Below are positions 51,569 to 59,449 of a stretch of DNA of 64,000 nucleotides, piece by piece. The number at the start of each line of letters is the position of its first letter. Within the stretch, counting starts at the first letter, position 1. Made by a program: the position numbers and the translations under genes. The DNA comes from Streptomyces fuscichromogenes. GTDB lineage: Bacteria > Actinomycetota > Actinomycetes > Streptomycetales > Streptomycetaceae. Below the pieces are notes generated by a model that saw only the letters and a program-made list of their open reading frames with translations, was not told the DNA's origin and did not search any database. Location: the NCBI RefSeq assembly GCF_014645815.1, contig NZ_BMML01000005.1, positions 62,001-126,000 on the forward strand, in the 5' to 3' direction.

Positions 51569-52495
51569 ATGTCCGCAGACCAGGGCAGCTCGAAGGTGCT
51601 CACGCCCACGAAGAGCGAGGCAGCGCCCAAGGAGCTCGACGCCATCGACGTGCTCGACAGCATCGATGGCGCCATCGAAGGCGCCCCGGCGCTGGAGGCC
51701 CCTCCGACCCCGGAAGCCCCGGTGGTCTCGGAGAACCTCGACACCCGCACCCTGTCCCGCTCCCTGTTCCTGCGCCTTGCCGCACTCGAGGAGGACAGCC
51801 CCGAGCGTGCCTACGTCCGGGACACCCTGATCGAGCTCAACCTCCCCCTCGTGCGCTACGCGGCGGCCCGCTTCCGCAGCCGCAACGAGCCGATGGAGGA
51901 CATCGTCCAGGTCGGCACCATCGGCCTGATCAAGGCGATCGACCGCTTCGACTGCGAACGCGGCGTGGAGTTCCCGACGTTCGCGATGCCGACGGTCGTG
52001 GGCGAGATCAAGCGCTTCTTCCGTGACACCTCGTGGTCGGTGCGCGTGCCGCGCCGCCTCCAGGAGCTGCGTCTGGCCCTCACCAAGGCCAGTGACGAGC
52101 TCTCCCAGAAGCTGGACCGCTCGCCGACGGTGACGGAGCTGGCGGCCGTCCTGGGCGTCACCGAGGAGGACGTGGTCGACGGCCTCGCCGTCGGCAACGC
52201 GTACACCGCCTCCTCCCTCGACTCCCCGGCCCCCGAGGACGACGGCGGCGAGGGTTCCCTGGCCGACCGCCTCGGCTACGAGGACACGGCCCTGGAGGGC
52301 GTCGAGTACCGCGAGTCGCTCAAGCCGCTGCTCGCCAAGCTCCCGCCCCGCGAGCGCCGGATCATCATGCTCCGCTTCTTCGCGAACATGACCCAGTCCC
52401 AGATCGGCGAGGAGGTCGGCATCTCCCAGATGCACGTCTCCCGGCTGCTCACCCGCACCCTGGCCCAGCTCCGCGAGGGCCTGATCTCGGACTGA
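51569..52495 (+). CDS. sigN: RNA polymerase sigma factor SigN
   Basis: 308-aa group-3 sigma factor, paralogous to SigF. Region 2: [20 protein letters not shown] and [20 protein letters not shown]; region 3: [20 protein letters not shown]; region 4: [20 protein letters not shown] with [15 protein letters not shown]-terminus 1-60 is a specific tail. ATG 51569 has AAAGGGGG about 4 nt upstream; the ORF stays open to 51455 without homology. In S. coelicolor SigN acts in aerial hyphae. Adjacent, same-strand sigF suggests an old duplication. Confidence 0.92.
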   Translation: MSADQGSSKVLTPTKSEAAPKELDAIDVLDSIDGAIEGAPALEAPPTPEAPVVSENLDTRTLSRSLFLRLAALEEDSPERAYVRDTLIELNLPLVRYAAARFRSRNEPMEDIVQVGTIGLIKAIDRFDCERGVEFPTFAMPTVVGEIKRFFRDTSWSVRVPRRLQELRLALTKASDELSQKLDRSPTVTELAAVLGVTEEDVVDGLAVGNAYTASSLDSPAPEDDGGEGSLADRLGYEDTALEGVEYRESLKPLLAKLPPRERRIIMLRFFANMTQSQIGEEVGISQMHVSRLLTRTLAQLREGLISD

Positions 52496-52545
52496 AGTCG
52501 CGCCTGCGGCTTCCTTACTGACGGAGTGTCAGCCACACTGGCGCG

Positions 52546-53391
52546 ATGCCGCTCCGCAGGACAGGGATCCGCAGGACTCCGACCCACCGGACACCGGGCA
52601 CACCGGGCACGCCGAGTGGCCGCCGGACCGACGCCCCCGCGGCACCGGCGGCCGGCCCGACGCGTCGGCGCAGGGCACCGGGCGGGCGGTGGGCCGTCGT
52701 CACGGCGGCCCCGGCGCTCGCCGTCTGCCTGGCCTCCGCACTCACCGCGTGCGGGGGCGGCGGCGACGGCGGCTACACGGCGGTGGGCCCGGCAGGCGGC
52801 GAGCCGCGGGCGTCGGCGCGGCCGACGGGGTCGGTGACCCTGGTCCCGCTGGACGGGACGGAGCGAACACCGGGCGGCACCGCGTCCGGGTCGGCCGCAC
52901 CGGGCGCCGGGCCGGCCGGCACCGGATCCGGATCGGCCGGTGCTGCCGACTCCGCGGCCGGTCAGCCGGTTTCGTCCGGATCAGCCGCGTCCCCTTCCAC
53001 CGGCCGCGACGGCACCGAGCCACGACCAAGCGACCCGGCGGTGTCGAACTCACCGCGGCCCGGCGCCTCTTCGTCCTCCCCCGCACCCGCCGTGCTCACC
53101 TGGAGCACCCCCACCCGCGCGGCCACGGACCGGCGGTGGTGCGAGAAGGTGACCGTCGCCTTCGCCAACTCCGGCGGTACGGCGGTCCGTTCCGGCACGG
53201 TCACGCTCGGCACGCACATCATCGACCTGCTCGGCATCGACTGGGCGACGATCAGGGCGACCGAGGGCCTGCCGGCGCCGATCGCCCCCGGCTCCCGTAC
53301 GAGCCGGACCTGGACGGTCTGCGTGGACGACTGGCGGGTGCCGCTCGGCATGCACGTCGAGACCCGGGTCGTGGCGGTCGACTGGAGCTGA
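52546..53391 (+). CDS. Secreted lipoprotein with Ser/Ala/Gly-rich linker
   Basis: 281-aa protein with an unusually long Arg/Pro/Thr-rich N-terminal tail (about 1-45), a hydrophobic segment and lipobox ASALTAC-GG (Cys about 69). A Gly/Ser/Ala/Pro-rich disordered linker (to about 180) leads to a folded C-terminal domain (TDRRWCEKVTVAFANSGGTA; GTHIIDLLGIDWATIRATEG; TSRTWTVCVDDWRVPLGMHV) that resembles a small immunoglobulin-like domain. Unknown function. It follows sigN by 50 nt. Confidence 0.75.
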   Translation: MPLRRTGIRRTPTHRTPGTPGTPSGRRTDAPAAPAAGPTRRRRAPGGRWAVVTAAPALAVCLASALTACGGGGDGGYTAVGPAGGEPRASARPTGSVTLVPLDGTERTPGGTASGSAAPGAGPAGTGSGSAGAADSAAGQPVSSGSAASPSTGRDGTEPRPSDPAVSNSPRPGASSSSPAPAVLTWSTPTRAATDRRWCEKVTVAFANSGGTAVRSGTVTLGTHIIDLLGIDWATIRATEGLPAPIAPGSRTSRTWTVCVDDWRVPLGMHVETRVVAVDWS

Positions 53392-53403
53392 GCACGACGA
53401 AAG

Positions 53404-53429
53404 CCCGGGGCACGAGACCCCGGGTTCCC
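53404..53429. terminator. Hairpin terminator
   Basis: AGCCCGGGG-cacgaga-CCCCGGGTT, between the lipoprotein stop and the convergent small membrane gene; usable in both directions. Confidence 0.82.
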
Positions 53430-53471
53430 CGTCACACCGCCGGCGTGGCCGCCGTACCGGATCAGCGCGAG

Positions 53472-53678
53472 TTACATGAGCGCGAGCCAGGCCACCGCCG
53501 CCACCACGACCACCACGGCGACGACGCCGAGGATCAGGCCGTAACGGGGACCGGAAGCGGAGTAGGTGGACGACGTCGTCTGCTGAGGAGTCTGCGGGGC
53601 CTCGTCGACGAACGCGCGGAACATCTGGGTGCTGCCGGCGGGGTCGTAGTTGCCCTGGGGGCCCTCGGTGTTAGCCAT
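53472..53678 (-). CDS. 68-aa C-tail-anchored membrane protein
   Basis: Starts MANTEGPQGNYDPAGSTQMF, a soluble Gln/Thr-rich N-terminal half, and ends with one hydrophobic helix LILGVVAVVVVVAAVAWLALM, so it is probably tail-anchored. A recurrent Streptomyces small protein of unknown function. ATG 53678 is the first Met with sensible context; in-frame sequence upstream is not coding-like. Divergent from the MarR gene. Confidence 0.75.
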   Translation of the reverse strand: MANTEGPQGNYDPAGSTQMFRAFVDEAPQTPQQTTSSTYSASGPRYGLILGVVAVVVVVAAVAWLALM

Positions 53679-53770
53679 GGCCCGAGACACTAGCGAATCC
53701 CGGGGTGTGGCCCAAGTGGGGGGTCTCCAGCGTCCGCGGGTCACCCCACCTGTGCGTTTACGTTCGCAAT

Positions 53771-53856
53771 ACTTGCCTTTGCCAAGTTTTTATCTCCACC
53801 CCCGCCGATTTATTTGCCTGTGGCAACCAAGCAGTTCTATGGTTGCCCCAAGCAAC
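53771..53856. promoter_or_regulatory. Three TTGCC/GGCAA inverted repeats before the MarR gene
   Basis: ACTTG-CCTTTGC-CAAGT (53771-53787), TTGCC-TGT-GGCAA (53814-53826, perfect) and GTTGC-CCCAA-GCAAC (53842-53856, perfect). The region is A+T-rich and promoter-like. Three variants of one motif so close together fit cooperative autoregulation by the downstream MarR protein. Confidence 0.65.
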
Positions 53857-53883
53857 GAATACGGTGGTGAGGAGGTGTCCGTG

Positions 53884-54468
53884 ATGGCGAGGCAGGCCCA
53901 GTTCGAGGAGCTGGCGCGGCAGCTCAGCGCTGTCGGAGCCGTGAAGCGGGACCTCGCGCGGATCATGCCGCACGACTGCCCGGCCGGTTCCGCGGCGGTA
54001 CTGACACTGCTCGGCCGCCACGGCTCCATGCGCATGAGCAAGCTCGCCGAGCTGCTCGCCGTGGACATGTCCGTGACCAGCCGGCACGTGGCGCACGTCG
54101 CCGAGCGCGGCTGGATCGAGCGCGCCGCCGACCCGGCGGACAAGCGCTCCCGCATCCTGCACCTCACCTCCGCGGGCGAGGCGACCCTCGTGGACCTGTC
54201 CCGGCGCAGCACCGAACTGCTCGCCGAGCGGCTCGGTGACTGGAGCGACGAGGAGGTCGACCAGCTGATCCGGCTGATGACCCGGCTCCGGGACAGCTTC
54301 GGCGACTGCCGGGCCACGGCCCCGCACCCCCGGCCCGCCGCCGGCACCGCGCCGGCCCCCGGTGCCCCGAAGGCCACCGGCGAGGCCAGGGCCATGACAG
54401 GCGTCACCTCCGCCGCCCGCGCCCCCACCCCCGTACGCGAACCGACGACCACCCGTACACCCGCATAA
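53884..54468 (+). CDS. MarR family transcriptional regulator
   Basis: 194-aa repressor-type protein with a winged helix: GSAAVLTLLGRHGSMRMSKL, ELLAVDMSVTSRHVAHVAER (recognition helix) and the wing RAADPADKRSRILHLTSAGE. C-terminal helix LGDWSDEEVDQLIRLMTRLR for dimerisation, then an unusual Pro/Ala/Thr-rich tail of ~45 residues. ATG 53884, with GGAGG 8 nt upstream (GTG 53881 also possible). It precedes the MFS gene by 20 nt, so it controls the transporter and itself. Confidence 0.9.
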   Translation: MARQAQFEELARQLSAVGAVKRDLARIMPHDCPAGSAAVLTLLGRHGSMRMSKLAELLAVDMSVTSRHVAHVAERGWIERAADPADKRSRILHLTSAGEATLVDLSRRSTELLAERLGDWSDEEVDQLIRLMTRLRDSFGDCRATAPHPRPAAGTAPAPGAPKATGEARAMTGVTSAARAPTPVREPTTTRTPA

Positions 54469-54488
54469 GACGTAAGAAAAGGAAGCTC

Positions 54489-57050
54489 ATGGCAACGACC
54501 ACACCAGCCGGTGTGCGGGCTCACGCCAAGCACGGGGGAGGCGGCTCCGGCAGCCCCGTCGAGCAGGCCCCGATGTCCCACCGGCAGATCATGGAGGCCA
54601 TCTCCGGCCTCCTGCTCGGCATGTTCGTGGCGATCCTGTCCTCCACGATCGTCACCAACGCCCTGCCGCACATCATCACCGACCTCGGCGGCGGCCAGTC
54701 CGCCTACACCTGGGTCGTCACCGCCTCGCTGCTGGCCATGACCGCGACCACCCCGCTCTGGGGCAAGCTCGCCGACCTGTACAGCAAGAAGGCGCTCGTC
54801 CAGATAGCCCTGGTCATCTACGTCCTGGGCTCCGCGGCGGCCGGTCTGTCGCAGAACGCCGGCATGCTGATCGCCTGCCGGGTCATCCAGGGCGTCGGTG
54901 TCGGCGGTCTGTCGGCGCTCGCCCAGATCGTCATGGCCGCGATGATCTCGCCGCGTGAGCGCGGCCGTTACTCCGGCTACCTGGGCGCGACCTTCGCCGT
55001 CGCCACCGTCGGCGGCCCGCTGCTCGGCGGTGTCATCACCGACACCTCGTGGCTGGGCTGGCGCTGGTGCTTCTACGTCGGCGTCCCGTTCGCCGTCATC
55101 GCGCTGATCGTGCTGCAGAAGACCCTGCACCTGCCGGTCGTGAAGCGGGACGTCAAGGTCGACTGGGCCGGCGCGTTCTTCGTCGCCGCCGCCGTCTCCC
55201 TGCTGCTGGTCTGGGTCACCTTCGCCGGTGACAAGTACGACTGGATCTCCTGGCAGACGTACGCCATGATCGGCGGTTCGATCGCCCTCGGCCTGGTCTT
55301 CGTCCTGGTCGAGTCGAAGGCCAAGGAGCCGATCATCCCGCTGCGGCTGTTCCGCAACCGCACCATCACGCTGGCCTCGCTGGCCTCCCTGTTCGTCGGT
55401 GTCGCGATGTTCACCGGCACCGTCTTCTTCAGCCAGTACTTCCAGCTGGCCCGCGACAAGTCCCCGACGATGTCCGGTGTGATGACGATCCCGATGATCG
55501 GCGGTCTGTTCGTCTCCTCCACCGTCTCGGGCCAGTTCATCACCCGCACCGGCCGCTGGAAGGCCTGGCTGGTCAGCGGTGGCGTGCTGGTGACGGCGGG
55601 CCTGGGCCTGCTCGGGACCATCCGTTACGACACGGCGTACTGGAAGATGTCGATCTTCATGGCGCTGCTGGGTCTCGGCATCGGCATGATGATGCAGAAC
55701 CTGGTGCTCTGCACGCAGAACCAGGTCGCCCCGAGCGACCTCGGCTCGGCCAGCTCCACGGTCACCTTCTTCCGCTCCCTGGGCGGTGCGATCGGCGTCT
55801 CCGCGCTGGGCGCGGTGATGGCCCGCCGGATCACGCACTACGTGACCGAGGGCGCCGCCGCCCTCCCCCACAAGTACCAGGTGGCCCTGGCCGGTTCCAG
55901 CTCGTCCGACGACAGCCTCCCGGACCTGGGCAAGCTGCCCGCCCCGCTGCGCACCCTCATGGAGAGCGCCTACGGCCACGGCATCGCCGACGTGTTCCTG
56001 ATCGCCGGCTGCCTCGCCGCCCTCGCGTTCCTGATCACCCTGTTCATCAAGGAGGTCCCGCTGCGGACCAAGGGCGGACTCGCCCAGGCCGCCGAGGCCG
56101 AGAACGCGGGAAGCCCGGAGACCGTGCCCGCCGCTGCCGCCGTCGCGGCTGCCGCCGAGGAGCAGCAGGTCCCCGGCTGGGCCGCCCCCGTCGTGAGCGG
56201 CGCCACCGAGGCCGCGGCCGCGCCGGAGGCCACCCGGCAGTTCGCCGCCGTCGCCACCGTCGCCGTCCCCGAGCAGCCGGCCGGCTCCGGTGCCGTCCCG
56301 GTGCACGGGTTCGTGCGCGGCGCCGAGAGCGCCCCGGTCGCACAGGCCGCGGTCACCCTGATCTCGCTGTCCGGCCGCCAGCTGGGCCGCTCGGTCGCGG
56401 GCTTCGACGGCTCCTACCACCTGGACGCGCCCGGCGCGGGCTCGTACGTGCTGATCGCCTCCGCCGACGGCTACCAGCCGCAGGCCTCCACCGTCCTGGT
56501 GGGCGAGGAGCCGGTGCTCTACGACATCCTGCTCAGCGGCACCAGCGGGCTGACCGGTGTGGTCCGCGGCGCGGGCAGCGCGCTCCCGGTCAAGGACGCG
56601 ATGGTGATCGTCACCGACGTGCGCGGCGACCTGCTGGCCACCGCGGCCACCGGTGAGCAGGGCGACTTCCGCTTCGGCGAGCTGGTGCCGGGCGTCGTGA
56701 CGGTCGCCGTGAACGCGGCCGGTTACCGGCCCCGCGCCCTGCCGGTCGAGATCGGCACCACCGGGGTCACCCGGATCGAGGTCGACCTGGACACCGGCGC
56801 CCGGCTGCTGGGTGTCGTACGGGCCCCGCACGGCCCGCTGGCGGACGCCCGGGTGACCCTCGTGGACGCGGCGGGCAACGTGGTCGGCACCGCCACCACC
56901 GGCGTGGACGGCGCGTACGCCTTCGCCGACCTGGACGGCGGCGACTACACCGTGATCGCGACGGGCTACCCGCCGGTCGCCACGGCCCTGAACGTCACCG
57001 GCGCCGGTGTCGACGACCACGACATCGAACTCTCCCACCCGGGCGAGTAG
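54489..57050 (+). CDS. DHA2-type MFS transporter fused to three carboxypeptidase-regulatory-like domains
   Basis: 853 aa, far longer than ordinary DHA2 exporters (~500). Residues ~35-520 are a 14-span multidrug transporter: AILSSTIVTNALPHIITDLG, GKLADLYSKK (motif A), IACRVIQGVGVGGLSALAQI and PRERGRYSGYLGATFAVATV (motif C). Then an Ala/Glu-rich linker and, from about residue 600, three consecutive CarboxypepD_reg/CnaB-like beta-sandwiches (VPVHGFVRGAESAPVAQAAV; GLTGVVRGAGSALPVKDAMV; LLGVVRAPHGPLADARVTLV). The topology places these in the cytoplasm or outside depending on span number. No break in the reading frame. Confidence 0.9.
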   Translation: MATTTPAGVRAHAKHGGGGSGSPVEQAPMSHRQIMEAISGLLLGMFVAILSSTIVTNALPHIITDLGGGQSAYTWVVTASLLAMTATTPLWGKLADLYSKKALVQIALVIYVLGSAAAGLSQNAGMLIACRVIQGVGVGGLSALAQIVMAAMISPRERGRYSGYLGATFAVATVGGPLLGGVITDTSWLGWRWCFYVGVPFAVIALIVLQKTLHLPVVKRDVKVDWAGAFFVAAAVSLLLVWVTFAGDKYDWISWQTYAMIGGSIALGLVFVLVESKAKEPIIPLRLFRNRTITLASLASLFVGVAMFTGTVFFSQYFQLARDKSPTMSGVMTIPMIGGLFVSSTVSGQFITRTGRWKAWLVSGGVLVTAGLGLLGTIRYDTAYWKMSIFMALLGLGIGMMMQNLVLCTQNQVAPSDLGSASSTVTFFRSLGGAIGVSALGAVMARRITHYVTEGAAALPHKYQVALAGSSSSDDSLPDLGKLPAPLRTLMESAYGHGIADVFLIAGCLAALAFLITLFIKEVPLRTKGGLAQAAEAENAGSPETVPAAAAVAAAAEEQQVPGWAAPVVSGATEAAAAPEATRQFAAVATVAVPEQPAGSGAVPVHGFVRGAESAPVAQAAVTLISLSGRQLGRSVAGFDGSYHLDAPGAGSYVLIASADGYQPQASTVLVGEEPVLYDILLSGTSGLTGVVRGAGSALPVKDAMVIVTDVRGDLLATAATGEQGDFRFGELVPGVVTVAVNAAGYRPRALPVEIGTTGVTRIEVDLDTGARLLGVVRAPHGPLADARVTLVDAAGNVVGTATTGVDGAYAFADLDGGDYTVIATGYPPVATALNVTGAGVDDHDIELSHPGE

Positions 57051-57060
57051 TCCGCACTCC

Positions 57061-57104
57061 GGCCCGTGGCGGGCGCGCCCACAAGGAGGCGCCCGCCACG
57101 GGCC
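57061..57104 (+). terminator. Terminator after the MFS gene
   Basis: Perfect 16-bp arms GGCCCGTGGCGGGCGC / GCGCCCGCCACGGGCC around a 12-nt loop, starting 10 nt after the stop. Confidence 0.85.
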
Positions 57105-57172
57105 GGCCCCATACGGCCGATTTGTAAGTATCCGAGTGCTTTGGTGCTCACGTGTTCGCAGGGAGAAACGGG

Positions 57173-57994
57173 ATGGGACTGACCGCGAGGATCCGCACCC
57201 GGGACGGATGGGCCGTGTCGCACGCGGTCGTCACGGTGACCGACATGACCGGCGCGCAGGTGCTGCGTGCCGAGGCCGACGACGAGGGCACGGTCCGCGA
57301 CCCGAATCCGCTCGCGCCCGGGGCGTACACCGTCATCGTCACCGCCGTGGGCTACGCGCCCGCCGCCGCCAGCGCCATCGTCACCGCGAGCGGCCGCGCC
57401 GATGTCGGCACGGTCACGCTGGCGCGGCAGGGCGGCACCGAACTGCCCCCGCCGGGCCCGTGGACGGTGGACCCGGCACACTCCACGGTCGGCGCCGTCG
57501 CCCAGCATCTGGGCATCTCCAGCGTCCGCGGCCGCTTCACGGACTTCGGCGCCTGGGTCGAGATCGCCCCCGACGACGTCGCCAAGTCCCGCGTCCAGGC
57601 GGTCATCCGGGCCGCCTCCATCGACACGGGCAACGGCACCCGCGACACCCACCTGCGCTCCGCCGACTTCCTGGACGTCGAGAACCACCCCGAGATCACC
57701 TACTCCTCGACGGGCCTGACGGCGGCCGGCTCCGACCGCTGGACGGTCCACGGGGAGCTCTCGCTGCGCGGTGTCGTACGACCGGTCGACCTCGCCCTCG
57801 CCTACCTCGGCACCGGCGCCGACCCGTGGGGCGGCACGCGCGCCGCGTTCCGGGCGACGACCGAGCTGCACCGCGAGGACTTCGCCATGAACTACAACCA
57901 GGTGGTCCAGGCGGGCATCGCCGCCATCGGCACCACCCTCAGGATCGAGCTGGAGATCCAGGCGGTCCAGGGCGAGTCGCTGCCGCAGGCGTGA
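57173..57994 (+). CDS. YceI protein with N-terminal regulatory-like domain
   Basis: 273 aa. Residues 1-85 are a CarboxypepD_reg-like beta-sandwich (MGLTARIRTRDGWAVSHAVV; NPLAPGAYTVIVTAVGYAPA) resembling those at the end of the upstream transporter. Residues ~95-270 are a YceI lipocalin-like domain: GPWTVDPAHSTVGAVAQHLG, VRGRFTDFGAWVEIAPDD, RSADFLDVENHPEITYSSTG and LHREDFAMNYNQV. YceI proteins bind isoprenoid chains. No signal peptide, unlike E. coli YceI. ATG 57173, AGGGAG 7 nt upstream. Confidence 0.9.
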   Translation: MGLTARIRTRDGWAVSHAVVTVTDMTGAQVLRAEADDEGTVRDPNPLAPGAYTVIVTAVGYAPAAASAIVTASGRADVGTVTLARQGGTELPPPGPWTVDPAHSTVGAVAQHLGISSVRGRFTDFGAWVEIAPDDVAKSRVQAVIRAASIDTGNGTRDTHLRSADFLDVENHPEITYSSTGLTAAGSDRWTVHGELSLRGVVRPVDLALAYLGTGADPWGGTRAAFRATTELHREDFAMNYNQVVQAGIAAIGTTLRIELEIQAVQGESLPQA

Positions 57995-58048
57995 TCATGA
58001 GCCCCGCAGGGACAGGCTGAGCGGGTCCCGCGGCCCTAGGCTGACGCC

Positions 58049-58522
58049 ATGGCACCGAACATCGCGACGAACACCGCCGTCTCCCTCGACGAACTGCTGG
58101 ACTTCGTACGACCCCGCCACCGCGCGATCCTGCTCACCCGGCGCGCCGACGGGAGCCCGCAGGGGTCACCGCTGACCTGCGGGGTCGACGACTCCGGGCG
58201 CATCGTCGCCTCCACGTACCCCGAGCGGGCGAAGACCCGGAACGCGAAGCGGGACGAGCGGGTCAGCGTGATCGTCCTGAGCGACGACTGGAACGGGCCG
58301 TGGGTGCAGGTGGACGGACGGGCCGAGGTCCTCGACGCACCGGAGTCGGTGGAGCCGCTGGTGGAGTACTACCGGAACATCGCCGGGGAGCATCCGGACT
58401 GGGACGAGTACCGGGCGGCGATGGTGAAGCAGGGGAAGTCGATCATCCGGGTGACGCCGGAGAAGTGGGGGCCGGTGGCCACCGGGGGGTTCCCGGCGCG
58501 GCTGGCTTCGCCGGACGCCTAG
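58049..58522 (+). CDS. PPOX-class FMN/F420-dependent oxidoreductase
   Basis: 157-aa split-barrel flavin-type protein: LLDFVRPRHRAILLTRRADG, SPQGSPLTCGVDDSGRIVAS, TYPERAKTRNAKRDERVSVI and [20 protein letters not shown], with IIRVTPEKWGPVATGG at the end. This is the Rv-type PPOX family, often F420-dependent in actinobacteria; the cofactor cannot be decided from sequence. ATG 58049, single gene. Confidence 0.9.
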   Translation: MAPNIATNTAVSLDELLDFVRPRHRAILLTRRADGSPQGSPLTCGVDDSGRIVASTYPERAKTRNAKRDERVSVIVLSDDWNGPWVQVDGRAEVLDAPESVEPLVEYYRNIAGEHPDWDEYRAAMVKQGKSIIRVTPEKWGPVATGGFPARLASPDA

Positions 58523-58565
58523 TGGGGTGGGGTGTGGGGACGGTGCGCGAGTGCGGGTCGTGTGT

Positions 58566-58596
58566 GGTTGATCGCGCAGTTCCCCGCGCCCCTAGG
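58566..58596 (-). repeat. Interspersed GCGC repeat, copy D
   Basis: GGTTGATCGCGCAGTTCCCC then GCGCCCCTAGG: reverse-complement orientation. It runs into the TetR gene stop codon (58592-58594), so it lies exactly at a gene's 3' end. Confidence 0.85.
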
Positions 58597-59326
58597 TAGG
58601 GCGACTCACCTTTGCTTCGATGCCTGCGATCAGCAGGTCCAGTGCGAAGGTGAAGTCCCTGTCCAGCATCTCGGCGACCGTGTCGCCGCCCCTCGCCGCC
58701 ATGAGGTCCCTGGACTCCTCGATGATCCTCGCCGTGTCCGGGACCTCCGTCACGGCGTCCATCGCGGAGTTGAAGTACTCGTCGGCGGTCATGCCGGCCG
58801 CCGCCACGCGCTCGGCGAAGTGGCCCTCGATGGTGCCGTAGCCGTAGACGAACTGGAAGACGGCCGAGATCGCGCCGGTCACGCCGTGCGCGGGCAGGCC
58901 GGCGCGCCGGACCACCTGCTGGACCACCCGGGAGAAGGCGAGCGAGTGGGGGCCGATGTTGAGGTAGCGGCCGGCCAGCGGGGAGAGCCAGGGGTGGCGG
59001 ACCAGCAGGGCGCGGTACTCCGTGGCCAGCGCCCGCAGTTGCTCCCGCCAGTCGCCGACGGCGGCGTCGGGCAGCGACAGTTCACCGAAGGCCGCGTCCA
59101 GGGCCAGCTCCAGCAGGTCGTCCTTGGTGTCGACGTACCAGTACACGGACATGGCGGTGACCTTGAGCTCGGCCGCCAACCGCCGCATGGAGAACCTGTC
59201 GAGCCCGTCGGAGTCGAGCAGCCGGACGGTGGCGGAGGTGATACGGCTCCGGTCGAGACCGGACGGCTGCCCGCTACGGCCTCCCTTGCCGGCCTTCTCC
59301 GCCAGCCACACACTGGCCCGCGCCAT
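58592..59326 (-). CDS. TetR family transcriptional regulator
   Basis: 244-aa regulator. N-terminal HTH: LDRSRITSATVRLLDSDGLD, FSMRRLAAELKVTAMSVYWY (recognition helix YWYVDTKDDLLELALD). C-terminal ligand-binding bundle of the TetR_C type (SRVVQQVVRRAGLPAHGVTG; FQFVYGYGTIEGHFAERVAA). Start ATG 59326, with GGAAGG about 7 nt upstream. Same strand and 123 nt downstream of the DHA2 transporter gene, whose promoter carries a matching palindrome; probably its repressor. Confidence 0.92.
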   Translation of the reverse strand: MARASVWLAEKAGKGGRSGQPSGLDRSRITSATVRLLDSDGLDRFSMRRLAAELKVTAMSVYWYVDTKDDLLELALDAAFGELSLPDAAVGDWREQLRALATEYRALLVRHPWLSPLAGRYLNIGPHSLAFSRVVQQVVRRAGLPAHGVTGAISAVFQFVYGYGTIEGHFAERVAAAGMTADEYFNSAMDAVTEVPDTARIIEESRDLMAARGGDTVAEMLDRDFTFALDLLIAGIEAKVSRPT

Positions 59327-59377
59327 AGACACACCTTCCACTTCTCAGGATGCCAGGACCGCAACGCCCCGTTTTTC

Positions 59378-59409
59378 TGGGGGCGCGGGCAACTGCGCGA
59401 TCAGCCACG
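59378..59409 (+). repeat. Interspersed GCGC repeat, copy E
   Basis: CTGGGGGCGCGGGCAACTGC then GCGATCAGCCACG, one base different from the core, in the gap between the DHA2 transporter stop and the TetR start. Confidence 0.8.
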
Positions 59410-59449
59410 TTCCACCCGCACTCGCCGATGAACATGTACCCCCACCCCT

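Noticed and set aside
53790..57038. 1082-aa minus-strand ORF
   Set aside because: Antisense to the MarR and MFS genes; composition dominated by Gly, Asp, Glu and Arg, no start context.
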